A DNA stretch of 14,626 bases from Holophagaceae bacterium (GCA_025355915.1 JANXYT010000443.1:1-14626), one strand, 5' to 3'. Shown: positions 6,981 to 13,982, counted from the first letter of the stretch. Numbers and translations: made by a program. Notes: a model not told the origin generated them from the letters alone.

Positions 6981-8389
6981 GCGGGGGTTCCCTTCAGGCT
7001 GGCCCAGAGGTGGAAGGTGGCGAGGCTGCGGTGGGGCGCGAAAGGGGTCATGAGGTGGAGGGTTTCGGGGCCGTCCGGGCGCGTGTCGAGCCCGAACCAT
7101 CGCTGGAGGGCCAATGTGAGTCCCGCATCCCCCACCGGCACACAATCGCTGAAGCCCAGGCCCCGCATCAATACGTACTGAGTCGTCCAGGGACCACAAC
7201 CCCGCAGAGCGAGCAAGTCCCTCGCCGCTCCCGTGGCCGTGGCCCGATCCTCTAGCCGCAAGCGCCCGGCGGCCACTTCCGCCGCGGCGTGGAGCAGATA
7301 CTCGGCCTTGCGCCGGGAGAATCGCAACGCCTGGAGGTCTGCAGCGTCCAGGGCGACGAGATGAGCCGCATCTGGATGGGCGATGAGTCCTTCCTCCGCC
7401 GGAATACCCACCAGGCGGACCAGATCGCGACGAAGCGCGTAGGCGAAGGCCAGATTCACCTGCTGGCCTAGGATGGCCCACACGAGGGCCTCGAACGGAT
7501 CCAGTGTGAGCAGCACCCTCAGGCCCTTCCGGCCTCGCGCCAGCTCGGGGTGCGCCCCCTCGAAGGCGGCCGGATCGCCCTGCCATCCCAGCAGCCTGAG
7601 CGCGGCCCCATGGGCCCTGGCCATGGCTTTGGCACCCGTGGCGCCGACCAGCGACACCTCCACTTGATCCCCGAAGACCAGCGTCAGGACCGAAGCCCGC
7701 CCTTCGCACATGAACGCTTTGCACAGACGGTTACCCACCACCCGCTCGGAGACGCTCTGACCGTCCCTGCCGTGGAAGGCCAGCACATCCTGCACGCGCA
7801 ACCCGGGGGGCATCGGGAGGGTGAATCGGTCCGTGTCGAGCAGAGTCCGATAGCCGCCGGGGCTGAGGCCCGTGTACCGCCGGAAGGCCTCGTGGAAACC
7901 CGAGGCACTTTCGTAGCCCGCATCGAAGGCCAGATCCGCCAGATCCGCCTTCCCCGAGGTGAGCCGGGCGCAGGCTGCCTGGATGCGGATCCGCTGGAGG
8001 AAGGCCGCGGGTGGCCGGTGCACATGCTCGCGGAAAAGGTCCTTCAGCTTGGTGGTACCGACACCGACCGCCTCGGCCAGGGACTCCACCTCGGGGAAGG
8101 CGGCGGGGTCCGCCGAGGCCTGCGCCAGGACCGACTCCAGCCGGGCCAGGTACGCGTCCCCACCCCGGTAGAACGCATCGGGGCGGCACCGCTTGCAGGG
8201 CCGGAGGCCCGCCGCCTGGGCCGCCGCCTCATCCTGGAAGAAGCGCACGTTGGCGGCCAGGGGTTTCCGCGCGGGACAGGAGGGGAGGCAGTACATCCCG
8301 GTGGTGAGAACGCCCGTCAGAACCCGGCCATCGAAGGACGCGTCCTTCGCCAGGATCCGTTCATAGAGGTGCTCGTCCGTCCAGCGCAT
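6977..8389 (-). CDS. alkA: Ada N-terminal domain / AraC HTH / AlkA 3-methyladenine DNA glycosylase fusion
   Basis: A 470-residue regulator-plus-repair fusion. Residues 1-75 are the Ada zinc domain, with Cys34, Cys38, Cys65 and Cys68 (CLPSC, CKRC). In Ada the first of these takes methyl groups from DNA phosphotriesters and switches on transcription. Residues about 82-183 are a double AraC-type helix-turn-helix (LAEAVGVGTTKLKDLF and LADLAFDAGYESASGFHEAF). Residues about 187-300 match the AlkA N-terminal domain. Residues about 300-465 are the HhH-GPD glycosylase, with hairpin LRGCGPWTTQYV and catalytic Asp421 (PVGDAGL). It should therefore sense methylation damage and excise 3-methyladenine-type bases. 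The MGMT domain found in E. coli Ada is absent, but the next gene encodes one. The ATG at 8389 has no ribosome site and follows a TANNNT box by 6 bases. Confidence 0.94.
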   Translation of the reverse strand: MRWTDEHLYERILAKDASFDGRVLTGVLTTGMYCLPSCPARKPLAANVRFFQDEAAAQAAGLRPCKRCRPDAFYRGGDAYLARLESVLAQASADPAAFPEVESLAEAVGVGTTKLKDLFREHVHRPPAAFLQRIRIQAACARLTSGKADLADLAFDAGYESASGFHEAFRRYTGLSPGGYRTLLDTDRFTLPMPPGLRVQDVLAFHGRDGQSVSERVVGNRLCKAFMCEGRASVLTLVFGDQVEVSLVGATGAKAMARAHGAALRLLGWQGDPAAFEGAHPELARGRKGLRVLLTLDPFEALVWAILGQQVNLAFAYALRRDLVRLVGIPAEEGLIAHPDAAHLVALDAADLQALRFSRRKAEYLLHAAAEVAAGRLRLEDRATATGAARDLLALRGCGPWTTQYVLMRGLGFSDCVPVGDAGLTLALQRWFGLDTRPDGPETLHLMTPFAPHRSLATFHLWASLKGTPA

Positions 8390-8395
8390 AAGTTC

Positions 8396-8401
8396 ATGCT
8401 A
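8396..8401 (-). promoter_or_regulatory. Putative leaderless -10 box of the Ada-AlkA gene
   Basis: On the minus strand TAGCAT ends exactly 6 bases before the ATG at 8389, the same spacing as at the carbonic anhydrase and mqnA genes. No good -35 box is visible, as might be expected of a promoter that needs an activator such as methylated Ada. Confidence 0.4.
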
Positions 8402-8413
8402 AGTGGACTGCTC

Positions 8414-8435
8414 GAGGAAGTCCTCCGATCATCGG
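8414..8435. promoter_or_regulatory. Two adjacent short palindromes upstream of the Ada-AlkA gene, possible operator
   Basis: GAGGA-AG-TCCTC (8414-8425) and CCGAT-C-ATCGG (8425-8435) lie side by side in the 58-base gap between the second MGMT gene and the Ada-AlkA start. The first covers the expected -35 position relative to the TAGCAT box. An autoregulatory Ada site is possible. I see no match to the E. coli ada box. Confidence 0.25.
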
Positions 8436-8447
8436 CGCTGGAATTTT

Positions 8448-8975
8448 TTAATCCCAAACCAACGGCAACCGTGGCTGGGGCGGGGCTTTGGGCAGTACGC
8501 CCTCGAGCCGAAGGAGAAACTCCTTCATGTCCAGTCCGCCGCCATAGCCCACGAGCGATCCATCCGAACCAATCACGCGATGGCAGGGGATAAGGATGGA
8601 GATCGGGTTGGCGCCATTGGCCCGGGCCGCGGCACGGATGCACTTCTCATCCCCCAGGCGGCGCGCCAGTTCCAGATATGAAATCGCCTGGCCGTAAGGG
8701 ATCTTCAGGAGTTCATTCCACACCCGGCGCTGGAAATCTGTGCCTTCCACCCGGAACGGAATGTTGAAGTCCCGCAGGTTGCCCGAAAAGTAGGCCTCCA
8801 GCTGACGTTTCAGGTAGGGCAGGCTCTTCGGAACCGGACCCCCAGGAGAAGGCGGCGGCGCCCCGTGGAACCGGATGAGCTGGATCAGCTTTCCGTCATC
8901 GCCGAACGCCGCGCCCAGGTCCCCCACGGGCGTAACGAGCGGATGAAGGAGGGAGCCTAGCATGGAACCCAGCAT
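8448..8975 (-). CDS. ogt: Methylated-DNA--protein-cysteine methyltransferase (MGMT/Ogt), copy 2
   Basis: A 175-residue O6-alkylguanine repair protein with a complete active site: ILIPCHRVIG with Cys131, arginine-finger helix IRAAARANGANP, Tyr in ISYLEL, and GYGGGLDMKEFLLRLEG with Glu158. The C-terminal half closely matches copy 1, but the N-terminal domain and the proline-rich tail (PKAPPQPRLPLVWD) differ, so it is a paralogue, not a fresh duplication. The start could be ATG 8975 or ATG 8963 (MLGSLLH). Neither has a clear ribosome site. It lies 58 bases upstream of the Ada-AlkA gene and 66 bases downstream of the degenerate homologue, all in one direction. A damage-inducible cluster is likely. 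Confidence 0.93.
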   Translation of the reverse strand: MLGSMLGSLLHPLVTPVGDLGAAFGDDGKLIQLIRFHGAPPPSPGGPVPKSLPYLKRQLEAYFSGNLRDFNIPFRVEGTDFQRRVWNELLKIPYGQAISYLELARRLGDEKCIRAAARANGANPISILIPCHRVIGSDGSLVGYGGGLDMKEFLLRLEGVLPKAPPQPRLPLVWD

Positions 8976-9041
8976 GCCAGAATCACGGTTTTTTGGGGTT
9001 ATGAGCCTGTAGGGAACCCGAATGAAGGGCGGGAACCGCGC

Positions 9042-9506
9042 TTAGGGCTTTTCCCATCCATGGCCGGATTCGAGATCCCGCAGAGCCTTCGGCATGGGGC
9101 CGTCCCCCGGCAAGATCACCCGGTGGGCGGGGATCAGCAGAGCAATGGGATTGGCAGCACAGGCCATCACGACCACTTCCTCGTCGAGCCCGAGCCAGAG
9201 GCCCAGATCGGCGGACCGGCGGGACTGCCCGAAGGGAATGGCGCGCACGGTATCCCAGATCCGGAGTTCGGTGGCTGTCCCCTGCGGATCCAGGGGTACC
9301 GTGAAGGTGCGCAGGGTTCCTGCCAGGTAGGCCTCGATCTGACGGTCCAGGAACCGCTTGGCTTCCCGCTGTTCCTTGGGGGGGAGGGGGCTGGTCTTGC
9401 GCGGATCAAGTCCTTCCAGCGCCAGTTCCCGCAGACGACCCCGGCCGTCGAACGCGGCGCGCATGGGCCCCATTGGGGTGTTCAGCTCGTAGTGCCAGAC
9501 GACCAT
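9042..9506 (-). CDS. MGMT-family homologue with Ala in place of the active-site Cys (alkyltransferase-like, degenerate)
   Basis: A 154-residue protein with the same two-domain plan as the MGMT copies: an N-terminal domain at about 1-75, then ELRIWDTVRAIPFGQS and the active-site helix. The motif reads LLIPAHRVI, so the acceptor Cys is Ala127 and alkyl transfer is impossible. The base-flipping Tyr segment (SY) is SRRSADL, the arginine-finger segment (RAVGRANGANP) has become EVVVMACAANP, and the glycine-rich GYGGGL loop is missing, although a Glu remains in ALRDLESG. Alkyltransferase-like proteins with Trp, or with Ala as in Thermus thermophilus TTHA1564, bind O6-alkylguanine and hand it to nucleotide excision repair. 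This one has lost more residues than those, so it may bind DNA differently or be decaying. The frame is intact. The ATG at 9506 is 34 bases from divergent mqnA. Confidence 0.82.
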   Translation of the reverse strand: MVVWHYELNTPMGPMRAAFDGRGRLRELALEGLDPRKTSPLPPKEQREAKRFLDRQIEAYLAGTLRTFTVPLDPQGTATELRIWDTVRAIPFGQSRRSADLGLWLGLDEEVVVMACAANPIALLIPAHRVILPGDGPMPKALRDLESGHGWEKP

Positions 9507-9528
9507 GAAGTCATGATGGCAGGCCCGG

Positions 9529-9534
9529 TAGACT
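9529..9534 (+). promoter_or_regulatory. Putative leaderless -10 box of mqnA
   Basis: TAGACT lies 6 bases before the mqnA ATG at 9541, within the context CCGGTAGACT that is also found before the carbonic anhydrase gene (247-256). No ribosome site is seen before the ATG. Any -35 element would fall at the start of the divergent MGMT-like gene (near 9505-9511) and is weak. Confidence 0.45.
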
Positions 9535-9540
9535 CATGCC

Positions 9541-10350
9541 ATGGCCGTTGCACCGTTCCGACTATCCATCATTGACTACCTGAATGCCGCGCCCCTGAAC
9601 CACGGGTTCAAGCATGGACTGGGCTGGGAACACTTCCACCTGAAGTTCCACTACCCGTCCGCCTGCGCCGACCGCCTGCGGACAGGCGATGTGGATGCTG
9701 GCATCGTCAGCTCCATCGAGTATCTGAGGATCCCGGATCTGCGCATCGTCCCGGGCCTGTGCATCGCCTCACCCAAGCGGGTGCGCAGCGTGGTGATCCT
9801 TTCCAAGGTGCCCCCGGAGCAGATTCGGAGCCTGGCCCTGGACACGTCCAGCCGCACCAGCGTGGTGTTGGCCCAGCTGCTGCTACGGGAACGCTACGGC
9901 GTGAGCCCCGCGGTCGTGGACATGGGGCCCGACCTGCCCGCCATGCTGGAAGCGAACGACGCGGCCATGATGATCGGCGATGTGGCCATGCGGGCGCCAC
10001 GACAGGGGCTCTTCGTGCTGGATCTGGCTGAGGAATGGCACGCCTGGACCGGCCTACCCTTCGTGTTCGCCCTCTGGCTCGTCCGGCAGGACGCCCCGGA
10101 GCTGCCCGTGCCTGGCGGGGTCGCGCCCTTCTTCCACAAGAGCCTGGAGATCGGTCTGGCTCAGCTCCCCGCCATCGTGGAGGAGGCCCGGCGGACCATC
10201 GGCTGGACCAAGATCGAACTGCACGAGTACCTCACCGAGAACATCAGCTACACCCTGGGCGAGGCCGAACGGGAAAGCCTGGGCCTCTTCTTCGAGAAGG
10301 CCGTGCGCCACGGGTTCGCGCCGGAAGAGAAGCCCCTCCACTTCCTTTGA
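9541..10350 (+). CDS. mqnA: Chorismate dehydratase MqnA (futalosine menaquinone pathway)
   Basis: A 269-residue periplasmic-binding-protein-fold enzyme that dehydrates chorismate to 3-enolpyruvyl-benzoate, the first step of the futalosine route to menaquinone. Visible family features are IDYLNAAPL (11-19), GDVDAGIVSSIEYL (49-62), LDTSSRTSVVLAQLLL (100-115), MIGDVAM (144-150), WHAWTGLPFVFALW (166-179) and a C-terminal helical NISYTLGEAERESLGLFF. There is no signal peptide, as expected for a cytoplasmic enzyme. MqnD is related, but the opening YLNAAPL and the length fit MqnA better. No other mqn gene lies in the window. It implies anaerobic or microaerobic quinone-based respiration. Confidence 0.93.
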   Translation: MAVAPFRLSIIDYLNAAPLNHGFKHGLGWEHFHLKFHYPSACADRLRTGDVDAGIVSSIEYLRIPDLRIVPGLCIASPKRVRSVVILSKVPPEQIRSLALDTSSRTSVVLAQLLLRERYGVSPAVVDMGPDLPAMLEANDAAMMIGDVAMRAPRQGLFVLDLAEEWHAWTGLPFVFALWLVRQDAPELPVPGGVAPFFHKSLEIGLAQLPAIVEEARRTIGWTKIELHEYLTENISYTLGEAERESLGLFFEKAVRHGFAPEEKPLHFL

Positions 10351-10371
10351 TCATCCGATCGTCTGATCATC
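10348..10371. repeat. TGATCATC direct repeat flanking CGATCG
   Basis: TGATCATC occurs at 10348-10355 and 10364-10371 on either side of the palindrome CGATCG (10356-10361), so the whole has imperfect dyad symmetry (GATCA...TGATC). It starts on the mqnA stop codon and fills half of the short gap before pepQ. Function unknown: a protein site or a chance pattern. Confidence 0.3.
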
Positions 10372-10401
10372 AACCCTCCGAGCATCTTCAACGGGACTCC
10401 C

Positions 10402-11712
10402 ATGACCGACCTTGCTGCCCGCTTCCAAGCCCACCTCGCTGACCGCCAGCGAACCACATCGGAGGCCCTGGCCCAGACCGGATTCGACGCGCTGGTAATC
10501 TCCAGCGGCCAAGTCTACACGCACTTCGCCGACGACCAGGATGCGCCTTTCCATCCCACGCCCCACTTTGCCCACTGGTGCCCCATGGCTGGGGCCCACC
10601 ATGTGCTGGTGCTGCGTCCCGACCGGCGTCCCCGGCTGATCCGGTTCGCGCCCGAGGATTTCTGGTACGAGCAGACCCCCCTTGGGGACCCTTTCTGGGC
10701 CTCCGCCTTCGATATCGAAGAGGCGGGCACGGTGGAGGAGGTCTGGACGCGGCTGGGCACCCTGAGCCGGACCGCTTACATCGGGAACGAGACCGAGCGC
10801 GCGGGAGTGGCGGGGCTCGAGTTGAATCCCGCCTCACTCACGGCCCACCTGGATTGGCACCGCACCACGAAATCCGCCTACGAGGTGCAGTGCATCGAAG
10901 AGGCCACTGTCATCGCGGCCATGGGGCATCAGGCCGCGCGGACCGCTTTCATGGCCGGGGCCAGCGAGCTGGAGATCCACCACGCCTATGTGCAGGCCGC
11001 CGGGATCGTGGATCACGAAATGCCCTACGGCAGCATTGTGGCCCTCAATGAGAAGGGCGCCACCCTCCATTACGAGGGGAAGCGCAAGGTGAAGCATGGC
11101 GGGGTTCTGCTCATCGACGCCGGCGCCCAGGTGCGGGGTTACGCCGCCGACATCACCCGCACCATGGCCGCGCCCCACTGCGACAGCCGCTTTGCGGCCC
11201 TCATCGCCGGCATGGAGAAGATCCAACTGCAGCTCTGCGACTTGGTCAATCCGAAGATGCCCTACGGCGACCTCCACCACCAAAGCCACTTGTTCATCGC
11301 AGGCCTTCTGAAGGAGAGCGGCATCCTACGCGCGACGCCCGAGGAGGCCGTGGAAAAGGGGTTGAGCCGTGCCTTCTTCCCCCACGGCCTGGGCCATCAT
11401 CTGGGCATCCAGGTCCACGATGTGGCAGGCCGGCAGGGATCCCCCGAAGGCACTCCGGCCCCTCCCCCGCCCCAGCACCCCACCCTGCGCACCACCCGCA
11501 CCATCGACGCGGACCAGGTGTTCACCGTGGAGCCTGGCCTCTACTTCATTCCCATGTTGCTGCGTCCCTTCCGCGAAAGTGAGCACAAGGCGATGTTCAA
11601 TTGGCCACTCATTGACGAACTGACGCCCTGTGGCGGGATCAGGATCGAGGACAACCTGCTGGTGACCGCCACTGGCCATCGCAACCTCACCCGGCCCCAC
11701 CTGCCGAACTGA
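10402..11712 (+). CDS. pepQ: Xaa-Pro dipeptidase (prolidase) PepQ, M24B family
   Basis: A 436-residue cytoplasmic metallopeptidase that splits X-Pro dipeptides. The pita-bread metal ligands are Asp239 (LLIDAG), Asp250 (YAADIT), His332 (GLGHHLG), Glu377 (FTVEPG) and Glu416 (IRIEDN). Each lies exactly 7 positions before its E. coli PepQ counterpart, and HGLGHHLGIQVHDVAG is near-diagnostic for PepQ rather than PepP. An N-terminal creatinase-like domain covers about residues 1-155. The start is ATG 10402, with only a weak GGGA upstream. It lies 51 bases after mqnA in the same direction and 99 bases before a DPP-IV-type peptidase whose X-Pro products it could hydrolyse. The link is inferred from context. 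Confidence 0.95.
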   Translation: MTDLAARFQAHLADRQRTTSEALAQTGFDALVISSGQVYTHFADDQDAPFHPTPHFAHWCPMAGAHHVLVLRPDRRPRLIRFAPEDFWYEQTPLGDPFWASAFDIEEAGTVEEVWTRLGTLSRTAYIGNETERAGVAGLELNPASLTAHLDWHRTTKSAYEVQCIEEATVIAAMGHQAARTAFMAGASELEIHHAYVQAAGIVDHEMPYGSIVALNEKGATLHYEGKRKVKHGGVLLIDAGAQVRGYAADITRTMAAPHCDSRFAALIAGMEKIQLQLCDLVNPKMPYGDLHHQSHLFIAGLLKESGILRATPEEAVEKGLSRAFFPHGLGHHLGIQVHDVAGRQGSPEGTPAPPPPQHPTLRTTRTIDADQVFTVEPGLYFIPMLLRPFRESEHKAMFNWPLIDELTPCGGIRIEDNLLVTATGHRNLTRPHLPN

Positions 11713-11811
11713 GCGCCAAGTCCCCTGGGCCAGGTGTTCGAATTCAAGGCTGGTTTAGCCGAAGAAATGCCTCGCTTCGCGATATACATAAGGTCATCCC
11801 CCGGAGCCTTC
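11713..11811. other. Longest intergenic gap (pepQ to dipeptidyl peptidase)
   Basis: This 99-base gap holds two small inverted repeats, CCTGG-G-CCAGG (11724-11734) and GGCT-GGTTT-AGCC (11748-11760), neither followed by a T-run. It also holds an AT-rich TATACA (11783-11788) that could be a -10 box, and the ribosome site GGAG (11803-11806), 5 bases before the ATG at 11812. No -35 box is evident. Confidence 0.35.
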
Positions 11812-13974
11812 ATGTCCCTCCGCGCCAACTTGGCCAGCCTGTTCCTCGCCTCATACCTTCTCGGGCAGGGCACGGAACACCTCACCCTCGAGGCCATCGC
11901 CCACCCAACCCAGAAGCAGACCTATGCGGGCACCCCCACCACCCGGTTGGAGTGGTTGCCTGATGGCGCCCTGCTGCAGACTCGGCGGGAGGGAGACCAA
12001 GCGACCCTCTTCCGGGTGGATCCACTCACCTGGGAATCGAAGCCCCTGCTGGAGCCGAGCCGGCTTCAGGCCGCGCTGGTGGCCGCCGGGGCCCCCGAGG
12101 CTGCCGCGAAGGCGGCCCTGAGTCGAGCCACCTATATCTGGAACGAAAGTCGCAGCGCCTTCCTGCTCCAGGTGGCTGACGACCTCTTCCTGGTGGACGT
12201 GAAGGCCGCGAGGGCCAAATGGCTGGCGGGGGGAAAGCCCGACGAGCCCACCTTCAGTCCCGATGGCACCCAGGTGGCCGACCTCCGCGAGAACGACCTC
12301 TACCGCCTGGAGGTGGCCACCGCCAAAGAGACCCGGCTCACCACCGGCGGCAGCCAGACCGTATTCAATGGGCGTCTCGATTGGGTGTACCAGGAAGAGG
12401 TCTACGGCCGTGGCGGCTTCCGCGCCTTCTGGTGGGCGCCCGATTCGAAGCGCCTCGCCTATCTCAGCCTGGACGAAACAAAGGTGCCGACTTTCACGCT
12501 CATGGACGATCGCGTCCAGCCGCAGAAGGCCCTGACGGCCCGCTACCCCAAGGCCGGAGACCCCAATCCCATCGCCCGCCTGGGTGTGGTGGACCTGGAA
12601 GGGCGCACCATCTGGATGGGCGAGCCCTACCCCGGCCAGGAGACCCTCATCGTGCAGGTGGGCTGGGACCCCGAAGGCCGCTTGCTCGCCACCTACCAGG
12701 ACCGCATCCAGAGCTGGCTGGATCTGCGCCGATACGAGGGCGCCGCGTCGAAGCTGATCATTCATGAGAACGGGCTGGCCTGGCAGGAGCGACTGCCCCT
12801 GCCCCACTTCCTGCCGGACGGCGGCTTTCTCTGGGAATCAGGGCGCACGGGGCATCACCATGTGTACCGTTACGGAAAGGACGGCCGTCTGGCTGGCCCG
12901 GTGACCGCCGGGGACTGGGACGTGAAGCAAGTGCATGGCGTGGACCCCAAGGGCAGCCGCCTCTATTTCGATGCCACGGAGCGCAGCCCCATCGGCCAGG
13001 ATGCCTATCGCATCGGCCTCGACGGCAAGGGGCTGATCCGCCTCACCGAGCTAGCCGGCACCCATCGGGTTCGCTTCAACGCAACGTTCACCGCCTTCCT
13101 CGATACCTGGAGCGATATCCACACGCCACCCCAGCAAGCCCTGCATGATGGTTCAGGGAAGCTGCGGCGACTCATTGATGCCAACCCCAGCGAGAAGCTG
13201 AAGGCCCTGAAGCTGGGCGAGGTCCGGTTCCAGCAGGTGAAGGCCCGCGATGGCTTCCCCATGGAGACCATGCTGGTCCTGCCGCCGAATTTCGATCCTT
13301 CGAAACGGTATCCCGTCTTCCAGGAGATCTACGGCGGACCGGCCACCCCCACGGTGCGCGACGCCTGGAGTCGCAGCATGCTCTGGTACCAGTTCCTGGC
13401 CCAGCAGGGCATCGTCACTTGGATCTGCGATAATCGCAGTGCCTCCGCTAAGGGACTGGCCAGCGCATACGGCATCCACCACGACCTGGGCGCCCAGGAA
13501 CTCCGGGACCAGCTCGATGGCCACGCTTGGCTAAAGGCCCAGGGTTGGGCCGACATGGACCGGATCTGCCTCGACGGCTGGAGCTATGGCGGGTTCATGG
13601 TCACCTACGCCCTCACCCACAGCCGGGCCTGGAAGCTGGGCATCGCGGGGGCGCCCGTGGTGGACTGGAGCCTCTACGACAGCATCTACACCGAGCGCTA
13701 CATGGGCCTGCCCTCCAGCAACAAGGCCGGATACGAATCCAGTTCGGTGCTGAAGGCCGCTGCGAACCTGTCCGGCAAGCTGTTGCTCTTGCACGGAACC
13801 CTGGATGACAACGTGCATCCCCAGAACAGCGTCATGCTGATCGATGCTTTGCAGAAGGCAGGACACCCCGTCCAGATCGTGCTGCTGCCCGGTTCCGACC
13901 ATGTGCCCCGCGCTCCCCAGCACAACTGGGCCCGCTTCCAGGCCATGTGGGGCTTCGTCTCGAAGAACCTCTGA
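11812..13974 (+). CDS. Exported dipeptidyl peptidase IV family serine peptidase (S9B)
   Basis: A 720-residue prolyl oligopeptidase-family enzyme that should remove X-Pro or X-Ala dipeptides from peptide N-termini. Residues 1-20 look like a Sec signal peptide (MSLRANLASLFLASYLLGQ) without a lipobox Cys, so it is probably periplasmic or secreted. A beta-propeller covers about residues 40-450. It contains DWVYQEEVYG, whose Glu195-Glu196 pair matches the DPP-IV substrate N-terminus clamp. The alpha/beta-hydrolase domain (about 470-720) has nucleophile Ser591 in DGWSYGGF, Asp665 in HGTLDDNVHP and His697 in GSDH. I chose ATG 11812 because GGAG precedes it and the signal peptide begins there. The frame opens at 11734, but those extra residues look untranslated. 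It follows pepQ and ends 4 bases from the convergent MFS gene. Confidence 0.93.
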   Translation: MSLRANLASLFLASYLLGQGTEHLTLEAIAHPTQKQTYAGTPTTRLEWLPDGALLQTRREGDQATLFRVDPLTWESKPLLEPSRLQAALVAAGAPEAAAKAALSRATYIWNESRSAFLLQVADDLFLVDVKAARAKWLAGGKPDEPTFSPDGTQVADLRENDLYRLEVATAKETRLTTGGSQTVFNGRLDWVYQEEVYGRGGFRAFWWAPDSKRLAYLSLDETKVPTFTLMDDRVQPQKALTARYPKAGDPNPIARLGVVDLEGRTIWMGEPYPGQETLIVQVGWDPEGRLLATYQDRIQSWLDLRRYEGAASKLIIHENGLAWQERLPLPHFLPDGGFLWESGRTGHHHVYRYGKDGRLAGPVTAGDWDVKQVHGVDPKGSRLYFDATERSPIGQDAYRIGLDGKGLIRLTELAGTHRVRFNATFTAFLDTWSDIHTPPQQALHDGSGKLRRLIDANPSEKLKALKLGEVRFQQVKARDGFPMETMLVLPPNFDPSKRYPVFQEIYGGPATPTVRDAWSRSMLWYQFLAQQGIVTWICDNRSASAKGLASAYGIHHDLGAQELRDQLDGHAWLKAQGWADMDRICLDGWSYGGFMVTYALTHSRAWKLGIAGAPVVDWSLYDSIYTERYMGLPSSNKAGYESSSVLKAAANLSGKLLLLHGTLDDNVHPQNSVMLIDALQKAGHPVQIVLLPGSDHVPRAPQHNWARFQAMWGFVSKNL

Positions 13975-13982
13975 GCTCTCAG
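13971..13982. other. Palindrome at the convergent peptidase/MFS stop codons
   Basis: CTGAG-CT-CTCAG (13971-13982) contains the peptidase stop TGA (13972-13974) and, on the minus strand, the MFS stop (13981-13979). A GC-rich stem, CCCGC-CTTGA-GCGGG (13983-13997), follows directly inside the MFS coding end. No T-run is present on either strand, so terminator activity is uncertain. Confidence 0.3.

Noticed and set aside
6981..7724. N-terminal extension of the MGMT copy 1 frame
   Set aside because: It is the Ada-AlkA gene read in another frame. MGMT homology starts at the ATG at 6980, which overlaps the previous stop in the usual ATGA way.
8444..8449. T6 run on + after a small palindrome, resembling a terminator
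   Set aside because: No + strand gene ends there, and on the minus strand the run is A-rich. It overlaps the stop codon of MGMT copy 2, so chance is the simplest reading.
11734..11811. N-terminal extension of the dipeptidyl peptidase
   Set aside because: A ribosome site and a signal peptide both begin at ATG 11812, and an extension would bury the signal peptide.
11851..12807. 318-codon open frame on - inside the dipeptidyl peptidase gene
   Set aside because: It is antisense to the beta-propeller coding region, with no start signal and no domain.
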